From Spirochaetaceae bacterium (GTDB taxonomy: Bacteria > Spirochaetota > Spirochaetia > Treponematales > Breznakiellaceae): DNA of 5,929 nucleotides. The notes beneath the pieces were generated by a model. It made no database searches and was not told where the DNA came from. It saw nothing but the letters and a program-made list of their open reading frames with translations. The DNA is taken from positions 1 through 5,929 of the forward strand of contig JAIRMY010000036.1 of assembly GCA_031258335.1 (NCBI GenBank), in the 5' to 3' direction. Made by a program: the position numbers and the translations under genes. Below, piece by piece: positions 1 through 4,896 of the stretch (positions are counted from its first letter, which is position 1; each line of letters begins with the position of its first letter).

Positions 1-369
1 AACAACATAGACGCGGAGATTCGTCCCTTGCGGAATTTTGGCGACATAAAAACCGTTATAGACGAAGGGTCTGTGGCGATAATCCTGTTCAACACAGACG
101 GTGTTTCAAATTCCGGTAAAAACACGATCCGCGATTTGTTTGGAAAGTATTACGATGACAGCGTAGGGCATTACATCCTGGTAAAGGGGTACAGTATAAA
201 CGGGGAATACATCATCGTACACGACCCCATACCAAGCGATTGGTGGAGGAACAGCCTGCGCTACGGCGATGGTTTAAGCATGATAGGCAAGAACCGGTAC
301 TACAAAACGGATGAGCTTTTAAAGTCGCTGCGCCGCCCTGATATGATAGCGGTAAAAAAACAACGTTAA
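1..369 (+). CDS. C39-like (papain-fold) cysteine peptidase, C-terminal part, 5' truncated
   Basis: The frame is open to the left edge, so the gene starts outside the window; the TTG at 28 is an internal codon, not a start. The visible 122 residues resemble the C-terminal half of the Peptidase_C39_2 / papain-like fold. A segment of the type 'IDEGSVAIILF' is followed by 'GHYILVKGY' with a candidate catalytic His (codon 169-171), then 'YIIVHDP' with the Asp that normally completes the site. The nucleophilic Cys would lie upstream and cannot be checked. The tail (WWRN...KNRYYKTDELLKSL) fits the closing strand and helix seen in such proteins. Family members cleave peptides or act as peptidase-like domains, often exported; the substrate cannot be inferred here. 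No membrane segment is visible in this part. An inactive homologue or a transglutaminase-like relative remains possible. Confidence 0.6.
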   Translation, partial: NNIDAEIRPLRNFGDIKTVIDEGSVAIILFNTDGVSNSGKNTIRDLFGKYYDDSVGHYILVKGYSINGEYIIVHDPIPSDWWRNSLRYGDGLSMIGKNRYYKTDELLKSLRRPDMIAVKKQR

Positions 370-372
370 GCC

Positions 373-389
373 CTCCTTCATTCAAGGAG
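373..389 (+). terminator. Small hairpin after the peptidase gene, weak terminator candidate
   Basis: CTCCTT (373-378) and AAGGAG (384-389) form a perfect 6-bp stem with a 5-base loop, starting 4 bases after the peptidase stop codon. There is no continuous T tract behind it, only TTTT at 398-401, so it is at best a weak or factor-assisted terminator. The right arm also resembles a ribosome binding site. Confidence 0.25.
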
Positions 390-446
390 AACGATGATTT
401 TGCGGAATATCCTTGACGCTTAGGCGGGATTTGGGTAGAATGAAGG
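375..446. repeat. 9-bp inverted repeat bracketing the secG promoter
   Basis: CCTTCATTC (375-383) and GAATGAAGG (438-446) are exact reverse complements separated by 54 bases. The right arm covers most of the -10 hexamer and the expected transcription start of secG; the left arm overlaps the small hairpin after the upstream gene. It could be a paired operator, or simply chance. Confidence 0.4.
413..441 (+). promoter_or_regulatory. Sigma-70-type promoter of secG
   Basis: TTGACG (413-418), a 17-base spacer and TAGAAT (436-441) match the housekeeping promoter consensus closely. The expected start of transcription is about 448, right at the ribosome binding site, so the leader would be only about 12 bases. 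It lies in the only sizeable gap on the plus strand, directly upstream of secG. Confidence 0.75.
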
Positions 447-448
447 TG

Positions 449-454
449 TTGGAG
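449..454 (+). promoter_or_regulatory. Ribosome binding site of secG
   Basis: TTGGAG lies 5 bases before the ATG at 460 and fixes that start. It sits at or just after the predicted transcription start, so the mRNA would begin almost at the Shine-Dalgarno element. Confidence 0.65.
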
Positions 455-459
455 TTTTT

Positions 460-837
460 ATGGAAGTCTTAAGCGCTGTTTTGCTTGTTTTGTTTATTAT
501 CGTAGCGATTTTGCTCATACTGTTGGTTCTCGTTCAAAACGAAGAAGGCGATAGCCTGGGCGGGGTTTTCGCCGGCGGAAGTTCTTCCGTGTTTGGTTCC
601 CGGTCCGGTAACATATTAACAAAGGCCTCGTCAGTTTTGGGCGTCCTTTTTTTGGCGTTGAGTTTCAGTATCGCCCTGGTCAATAGGACGCCCGGAGACA
701 AAGGCGTTGAAGCCGCAGGCCGCAGGATTGAAACCGAACAGGGTATCGACTGGTGGGAGAACGAAACCGCGTTGGATGGGGAAGCGCCTGTTTTGGAGGG
801 CGAAGAAGCGCCGGATACTACAGAAATTATTGATTAA
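460..837 (+). CDS. secG: Preprotein translocase subunit SecG
   Basis: SecG is the small third subunit of the SecYEG channel in the inner membrane and assists SecA-driven protein export. The 125-residue product shows the family layout: a first membrane helix at about residues 3-25, the conserved cytoplasmic loop (LVQNEEGDSLGGVFAGG, about 24-40, then SSSVFGSRSGNILTKAS), and a second helix at about 58-75. After it comes an acidic, Glu/Asp-rich tail of about 50 residues that ordinary SecG proteins of 75-110 residues lack or have in shorter form. The ATG is set by the ribosome binding site and by the start of helix one. It has its own promoter and is followed after 52 bases by ptsN in the same direction, so the two may share a transcript. 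Identification is firm; the role of the tail is unknown. Confidence 0.93.
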   Translation: MEVLSAVLLVLFIIVAILLILLVLVQNEEGDSLGGVFAGGSSSVFGSRSGNILTKASSVLGVLFLALSFSIALVNRTPGDKGVEAAGRRIETEQGIDWWENETALDGEAPVLEGEEAPDTTEIID

Positions 838-889
838 TTCCGGATAGGACGTATTGTCCGGCAGGGGAGAAACCGGCAATAGGATTAAA

Positions 890-1363
890 ATGCTTTTAAC
901 TGAAGTTTTTACGCCTGAATTAATAAAATGTGATTTAAAAGGCGGCACTAAATACGCTATTTTTGAAGAAATGGTTGACCTTTTCTGTCAGGTAACTCAA
1001 AAAAATGTTAAACAAGACATACTGGACGCTTTGCGGGAACGTGAGGCGCGTATGTCTACAGGCGTACAGCACGGCGTAGCGATTCCGCACGGTAAAACGG
1101 CGGCTATAGACAGGATTTTTGGCGTAATGGGCGTTTCCAAAGGCGGCGTTGACTATGACGCTATGGACGGAAAACCGGTTTACCTTATCCTTATGATAAT
1201 AGCGCCGCCCGTTGCCGCTGAAATTCACCTGCAAATGTTGCAACGTATGGCAAATTTTTTGCATAGCCCCTCGTTTTATACAGACATCATCACCGCAAAA
1301 GATTCAGATGCCGCATACGCCGTGATAAAAAAATACGAAAATCGCCTCCCCGCCGAGGGCTAA
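890..1363 (+). CDS. ptsN: PTS EIIA / PtsN-type nitrogen-regulatory phosphocarrier
   Basis: This is a 157-residue single-domain EIIA of the fructose/mannitol/Ntr class (PTS_EIIA_2). The phosphorylation motif HGVAIPHGK covers residues 61-69, with His67 as the expected phospho-acceptor and His61 nearby. The segment HLQMLQRMANFL is the second conserved active-site element of this fold. No EIIB or EIIC domain is attached and no permease is adjacent. This favours a regulatory PtsN-like role, taking phosphate from HPr or NPr and controlling partners, over sugar transport. I chose ATG 890 because AGGA (881-884) lies 5 bases upstream and the domain begins at once (MLLTEVFTPELI); a TTG at 854 would only add 12 unlike residues. 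It lies downstream of secG, probably in one operon, and converges on yqeC. A fructose-type EIIA serving a distant permease cannot be excluded. Confidence 0.87.
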   Translation: MLLTEVFTPELIKCDLKGGTKYAIFEEMVDLFCQVTQKNVKQDILDALREREARMSTGVQHGVAIPHGKTAAIDRIFGVMGVSKGGVDYDAMDGKPVYLILMIIAPPVAAEIHLQMLQRMANFLHSPSFYTDIITAKDSDAAYAVIKKYENRLPAEG

Positions 1364-1374
1364 ACGCCGGTTTA
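1361..1374. repeat. Palindrome joining the two convergent stop codons
   Basis: TAAAC (1361-1365), GCCG, then GTTTA (1370-1374) form a 5-bp inverted repeat with a 4-base loop. The left arm contains the ptsN TAA and the right arm the yqeC TAA on the opposite strand. The stem is AT-rich and no T tract follows on either side, so I do not call it a terminator. Confidence 0.35.
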
Positions 1375-2157
1375 CAACTGTTCTACGCGGTCATCGCGTA
1401 TACTGCCGGCAATCACCGCCAAAAGATCCCTACGGAAACCGGACGGCAGCATGGCGACAAGGCGGCGGGCGTTCTCGAACTGCCGTTTATCCTCAATCTG
1501 GTTAAAAAATAGTATTTTTTTGCCCTTGGCTATCCGAAACAAGGAATGCGCCCCGCCCCCTGCCGCCTGTTCCAGCGCGGCGTCCATGTCAACGCCGTCT
1601 ACAGAGCGGCCTGAAATCACCGGTACATAGTGTTCAAGGTCTATGCCGCCCCCTTCCTTAGCGCCGGAAAGCGCGATGAAAAGCGAAAGCCTGTGTATAA
1701 ATCCCTGTGAAACCGGCTTGCCCAGAGGCCAAAGGGGCAGTATGCCTATGGTTACAGTCGTACTCTCCGTGATTACAGGCTCGTAATGCGCCCACGCCTT
1801 GAGCGGGAGCGCGCGGGAACCGTCGGCTTCGATAAAAACATGGTCAAAAAGCGGAATCATACTTTCCAGAACGGAAACAGAAAATGAGCGTATAGAAGCG
1901 CCCCGCCCGTTAAGATTCCCGGCCAGCGTTATTCCGTTGGACGGCTTAAAATTCTGAGAGGCGGACTCGTCAAAAAAAAAGTTGACCTGTCCCACCCCTT
2001 CCGGTTTTTGGGTATGCGTTGTCGTTGTTACAAGTGTTTTTTGTCTTCGCTTCCACTCCGCCAGCGTCCAAATTAGCGAGGTTTTACCGCCGCAGCCGGT
2101 AACGCTTACGACATCTCCCCGCCCTATGACGCTCCTGAAAAAATCAGTTAAACGCAT
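1372..2157 (-). CDS. yqeC: YqeC family P-loop protein, putative selenium-dependent hydroxylase accessory
   Basis: The 261-residue protein matches the YqeC family, named for putative selenium-dependent molybdenum hydroxylase accessory proteins. It has an N-terminal nucleotide-binding loop GCGGKTS (residues 21-27) after a hydrophobic strand, then LVTTTTHTQKP (42-52). The hallmark IEADGSRALPLKAW (109-122) with YEPVI (125-129) follows, then PLGKPVSQGFIHR (144-156) and NQIED (219-223) as a possible base-recognition loop. In other genomes the family sits near xdhC/MoCF-type and selD-type genes and is thought to help install labile selenium in the Mo cofactor; the biochemistry is not settled. Here no such neighbour is visible. 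It is the last gene of an ilvE-exonuclease-yqeC set, overlapping the exonuclease by 14 bases. A run of nine T's (coding strand, 1972-1980) encodes Phe60-62 and could slip. Length is normal for the family and the frame is intact. Confidence 0.85.
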   Translation of the reverse strand: MRLTDFFRSVIGRGDVVSVTGCGGKTSLIWTLAEWKRRQKTLVTTTTHTQKPEGVGQVNFFFDESASQNFKPSNGITLAGNLNGRGASIRSFSVSVLESMIPLFDHVFIEADGSRALPLKAWAHYEPVITESTTVTIGILPLWPLGKPVSQGFIHRLSLFIALSGAKEGGGIDLEHYVPVISGRSVDGVDMDAALEQAAGGGAHSLFRIAKGKKILFFNQIEDKRQFENARRLVAMLPSGFRRDLLAVIAGSIRDDRVEQL

Positions 2158-2731
2158 GGCCGCCTGCCATGCCTATCATCTTGTCAAAAACGGCTTTTGT
2201 GTTAAGAATATCCGTCATGCTGTGGTGGGCATCCGCTATGCTTATGCCGAAATACCGGCAGACACTTTCCAAATCTATATGCTGCAAATCTATTATCCCG
2301 CCTATACGGTACGCCTGGACAAACTGTAGTATATCGCAGCTCATGTAATCAAAATATTCATAAAAAGAACCGGTTGATTTTTCATCCGAGCAACGCTCGA
2401 ACATTGCTTTTAAAAAACGTATGTCAAAATTGATGTTGTAGCCTGTAAGCGTGAGCCTTTTTTTACCGTAAAGCCTTAAATCATCAATTAGCGCGGCAAA
2501 AGCCGCCCGTTCAGGCTGAAATAAGACTATCTGTTCGCGGGAATACCCGTGTACGTTTTCCGCTCCCTTGCTGAATTCGTACTGGTCATATATATCCGGC
2601 CTCATTTCCAGCGTGCGCTTATATAGTATGGCGTTATTCTCTTCGATTAGGTACGACATTTGAAAGGCAAAGTGCCTCTTGGTATTGAACCCTGTCGTCT
2701 CAACATCTATCCAAAATCTTTTTGTATACAC
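2144..2731 (-). CDS. DnaQ-like DEDDh 3'-5' exonuclease
   Basis: The 195-residue product is a single RNase H-fold exonuclease domain of the DnaQ/DEDDh superfamily, which removes nucleotides from 3' ends of DNA or RNA with two metal ions. Exo I is FWIDVETTG with Asp9 and Glu11. Exo II is GYNINFDIRFL with Asp103. Exo III is AHHSMTDI with His169 and Asp174 in the H-x4-D spacing that marks DEDDh enzymes. All four acidic ligands and the His are present, so it should be active. The start is GTG (2731-2729): an in-frame TAA lies 9 bases upstream and later Met codons would remove Exo I. It follows ilvE after 17 bases and overlaps yqeC by 14. The family covers Pol III epsilon, ExoX, RNase T and oligoribonuclease; I cannot place it more closely. 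A stand-alone repair or RNA-processing enzyme is more likely than the replicative proofreader. Confidence 0.85.
   Translation of the reverse strand: MYTKRFWIDVETTGFNTKRHFAFQMSYLIEENNAILYKRTLEMRPDIYDQYEFSKGAENVHGYSREQIVLFQPERAAFAALIDDLRLYGKKRLTLTGYNINFDIRFLKAMFERCSDEKSTGSFYEYFDYMSCDILQFVQAYRIGGIIDLQHIDLESVCRYFGISIADAHHSMTDILNTKAVFDKMIGMAGGHAFN
2154..2172 (-). promoter_or_regulatory. Hairpin enclosing the yqeC start codon
   Basis: On the minus strand GCATGG (2172-2167), loop CAGGCGG (2166-2160) and CCATGC (2159-2154) form a perfect 6-bp stem. The yqeC ATG (2157-2155) is in the 3' arm and the only purine-rich ribosome-binding candidates (GGCAGG or AGGCGG) lie in the stem-loop. The whole element is inside the 3' end of the exonuclease gene, so ribosomes finishing that gene would open it. 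This suggests translational coupling, but is untested. Confidence 0.45.
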
Positions 2732-2743
2732 CTGTTTTTAACA

Positions 2744-2750
2744 CTCCCCT
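2744..2750 (-). promoter_or_regulatory. Ribosome binding site of the exonuclease gene
   Basis: AGGGGAG on the minus strand overlaps the ilvE stop codon (TAG, 2751-2749) and lies 12 bases before the GTG start. The spacing is longer than usual, which together with the GTG predicts modest translation, probably helped by ribosomes leaving ilvE. Confidence 0.5.
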
Positions 2751-3828
2751 AAACCCTCAGCATCCAGCCCTTTGTGTCCCGGCTTATTCCGTATTGCAGA
2801 GTCTTGAGCGTGTCCCGTATCTCCGCGGTAAAATCTCCGCATTTTCCGCCGTTAAATTCAACTTTTTTGCCGTTGTACGAAAGCGACTCTATGGGCGTGG
2901 CCCCCGCCGCCGTGCCGCTCACAAAACACTCACGGCTTTCCGACATCGCCTCGTCTATGCTTATCCTGCGCTCGGAAACCCTTACCCCCTTGTCGCGGGC
3001 AAGCTCTATCACGCTCTCGCGGGTGATACCGGGCAGTATGGTATCTCCGAGTTCAGGCGTTACCAGCTCGCCTGATTTTAGGTAAAAGAATATGTTGCAA
3101 GACGACCCTTCCTCTACATACCTGCGCTCAATGGCGTCAAGGAAGACGCATTCCATGAAACCCGCCTCCGCCGCCTCGTGCTTAGCCAGCGCCGATATGA
3201 CATAATTCGAAGATGCCTTGATCCAGCCCGTCCCCCTCGGCGTCGCCCTCGCCCTGCCGCTTACCACCGCGCCGTGCAGATCCTGCTCAAAGTAAGCCCC
3301 CACCGTAGTGCAGATGATTACCACCCACGGCTCACTGGAAAGTTTTACCCCTATCCCGCCTTCCGAGTAAGTAAACGGCCTTATGTACACAGCCTCCGCC
3401 GTAGAGAACGAATCCTTTTCCCATTCAGGTTTGTAAACCGGCGTAAACCTGAGCGCGGCGTTGCGCCTAACCACCTCTAAACAGGCTTTTACAAACAGTT
3501 CTTCCGGAAACGGCGGCATACGGAACCCCTTCATCGACCGGGCAAACCGCGCCGCATTCTTGTCCGGCCTAAAAATCGCAAGCCCGCCGTCTTTCTGCGG
3601 CAACGCCTTGAGTCCTTCAAAAACTCCCAGCCCGTACTGCGTAGAGTAAGACACCAGCGGCATATCTTCAAAATAGTTGCGGGACTCTATGAGCCGTTCC
3701 CGCTCCTTTTCCGTCAGCGCCGCTTCCTCAGCCCTGGTCTTGTGCGGTTTTTCAATAAATTCCTCCGTCCAGACATCCGAATACTTTGCCCTGTAAACCA
3801 CAGGATAACTGTTCAAAGAAAACGCCAT
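2749..3828 (-). CDS. ilvE: Branched-chain amino acid aminotransferase
   Basis: This is a class IV (fold type IV) PLP aminotransferase that interconverts Leu, Ile and Val with their 2-oxo acids, using glutamate/2-oxoglutarate; it is cytosolic. At 359 residues it has the length of the longer, BCAT2-like IlvE group. Visible marks: QYGLGVFEGLKA (64-75), the typical N-terminal signature; VYIRPF (147-152); GTGWIKASSNYV (199-210) with Lys204 as the PLP Schiff-base lysine; YVEEGSSCNIFF, holding the PLP-binding Glu; LPGITRESVIELA; and SGTAAGATPIESL, the phosphate-contacting C-terminal loop. ATG 3828 is fixed by AAGGAGG 5 bases upstream and has its own promoter. It leads an ilvE-exonuclease-yqeC set; the following gene begins 17 bases after its stop. 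The three do not share an obvious pathway. No leader peptide or T-box is possible in the short gap upstream. Confidence 0.95.
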   Translation of the reverse strand: MAFSLNSYPVVYRAKYSDVWTEEFIEKPHKTRAEEAALTEKERERLIESRNYFEDMPLVSYSTQYGLGVFEGLKALPQKDGGLAIFRPDKNAARFARSMKGFRMPPFPEELFVKACLEVVRRNAALRFTPVYKPEWEKDSFSTAEAVYIRPFTYSEGGIGVKLSSEPWVVIICTTVGAYFEQDLHGAVVSGRARATPRGTGWIKASSNYVISALAKHEAAEAGFMECVFLDAIERRYVEEGSSCNIFFYLKSGELVTPELGDTILPGITRESVIELARDKGVRVSERRISIDEAMSESRECFVSGTAAGATPIESLSYNGKKVEFNGGKCGDFTAEIRDTLKTLQYGISRDTKGWMLRV

Positions 3829-3833
3829 GCCAG

Positions 3834-3840
3834 CCTCCTT
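3834..3840 (-). promoter_or_regulatory. Strong ribosome binding site of ilvE
   Basis: AAGGAGG on the minus strand is a near-perfect anti-16S match, 5 bases before the ATG. The predicted transcription start (about 3839) falls on its first bases, so the mRNA may be almost leaderless, and part of this element could be lost if transcription starts later. Confidence 0.75.
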
Positions 3841-3845
3841 TCAAC

Positions 3846-3874
3846 ATTTTACCACACCCGCCAGCGGGTTTCAA
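3846..3874 (-). promoter_or_regulatory. ilvE promoter with an internal dyad
   Basis: On the minus strand TTGAAA (3874-3869), exactly 17 bases, then TAAAAT (3851-3846) form a good sigma-70 promoter. The -35 hexamer overlaps the stop codon of the preceding lipoprotein gene. The spacer holds the inverted repeat ACCCGC-TG-GCGGGT (3869-3856), a 14-base dyad where a repressor could block polymerase. The same dyad could form an RNA hairpin just after the upstream stop codon, but no T tract follows, so I do not call it a terminator. Confidence 0.65.
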
Positions 3875-4896
3875 TAACGGGGAATTTTGAAGCCTTGAAG
3901 TGCTTCATGGAATTCTATCACTCTGTCAATGATACGTGGAGACGGACGCATAAAAAATGTCGAAGGAATTATAAGAATGTTCCGTTCTTTCCCTGCCCGT
4001 GTCCTGAGGAAAACGGAATCGGCGGCAAGAAAGTCCTCAATGCTGGTAACAGTTATGGCGCCTAAAAGAAAGTCGGGATTTTGCGCAAGGATATATTCAG
4101 GAGAAAGGACGGACTGCCCGGATGAAAGTGGAGGCGCCATATTCTCTACGCCTAAAAGATCAAGAATGTTTCCGGGAAGAGACGCTTTTGTAAACGCCAT
4201 GATGGGATTAACCGAGTAAATTATCGCTCCTTTCAGATTTAGCGGGTTTTCCCGTAAATCCCACTCCAATTCCAGTAGCCGTTCTTTCCACTCAATCACC
4301 ATAATTTCCGCTTCCGCTTCCCTGCCGCTCAGTAGTCCCAGAATTATGGCGCTGTTGAAAATATCATCCATCGAATTATTGCCGTGAATTATCGCGTTTT
4401 TGCCTCTGGAAACGAGAAGTTTGATGAAAGCGCTGTTCATGCTGTTTCCAATTACAATGTCCGGATTTATGGCAATAATTTCTTCAAGATTTGGACGTGC
4501 AACATTCCCAACAGTAGGAATAAACGCGGTACGTTCTTCGGGCCATACCGGGTCGCCCGAAGATGCTATCGCGGCAATGGCGCTTTCACCGCCTATGGTA
4601 TAAAGGGTCTCTACAGCGCCTAGTGAAAGCAATACCATCCGGCTGTACCGCTGTAAGGGAACAATGTTACCCTCAAGATCCGTCAAATATTCGCCATCGG
4701 ATCGCCGCTCTATATTCCATGAAAGTCCGGCGGAAGCGATTTCCGTTTCCTTCGCCGTACCGGTAACTCTGTTTCCGGTTTGGTTATTCCGTGTGTTGTT
4801 ACACGCGGAAATAGTATACATAACAATAAATAGGATTGTAGCGGGCAGCGCGATTCTTGCCGCGACTATCCCGGCTTTTTCCGTCAGTCTAATCAT
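3871..4896 (-). CDS. ABC transporter substrate-binding lipoprotein, BtuF/FhuD/ChuT type
   Basis: The 341-residue product is a periplasmic-binding-protein type 2 (class III) receptor that would deliver iron complexes, heme or cobalamin to an ABC importer. An N-terminal signal with hydrophobic core at about residues 12-29 ends in TISAC, a loose lipobox with Cys32 as the lipidated residue; such relaxed lipoboxes are normal in spirochaetes. A polar linker follows to about residue 60. Lobe one has MVLLSLGAVETLYTIGG (87-103), PTVGNVARPNLEEI (127-140) and NPDIVIGN (144-151). Lobe two has LSPEYILAQNPDFLLGA (264-280). Start ATG 4896 follows GGAGG by 9 bases and overlaps the radical SAM gene by 8 bases (ATGATTAG), so the two are coupled. 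No permease or ATPase gene is visible downstream; ilvE follows with its own promoter. Partners may lie upstream, outside the window. The ligand is inferred only from context. Confidence 0.85.
   Translation of the reverse strand: MIRLTEKAGIVAARIALPATILFIVMYTISACNNTRNNQTGNRVTGTAKETEIASAGLSWNIERRSDGEYLTDLEGNIVPLQRYSRMVLLSLGAVETLYTIGGESAIAAIASSGDPVWPEERTAFIPTVGNVARPNLEEIIAINPDIVIGNSMNSAFIKLLVSRGKNAIIHGNNSMDDIFNSAIILGLLSGREAEAEIMVIEWKERLLELEWDLRENPLNLKGAIIYSVNPIMAFTKASLPGNILDLLGVENMAPPLSSGQSVLSPEYILAQNPDFLLGAITVTSIEDFLAADSVFLRTRAGKERNILIIPSTFFMRPSPRIIDRVIEFHEALQGFKIPRY

Noticed and set aside
394..423. Nine-codon ORF (ATG to TAG) with AAGGAG 4 bases upstream, before secG
   Set aside because: It ends before the predicted secG transcription start, so it would not act as a leader peptide for secG, and it has no codon pattern of an attenuator. 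The AAGGAG is better seen as a hairpin arm.
840..861. CCGGA...TCCGG hairpin between secG and ptsN as a terminator
   Set aside because: The stem is only 5 bp with a 12-base loop and no T tract follows; read-through to ptsN is more likely.
854..889. Longer ptsN start at TTG 854
   Set aside because: The 12 added residues do not look like the EIIA family, and ATG 890 has its own ribosome binding site at a good distance.
1504..1521. A/T-rich inverted stretch in yqeC as a terminator for ptsN
   Set aside because: The arms leave a one-base loop and the stem is pure A/T, so it would not form a stable hairpin.
2722..3085. Plus-strand open frames opposite ilvE
   Set aside because: They are shadows of a clearly conserved aminotransferase on the other strand, with no ribosome binding site or recognisable domain.
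3829..3870. T-box or attenuator leader for ilvE
   Set aside because: Only 42 bases separate ilvE from the preceding gene and the promoter fills them, leaving no room for a structured leader.
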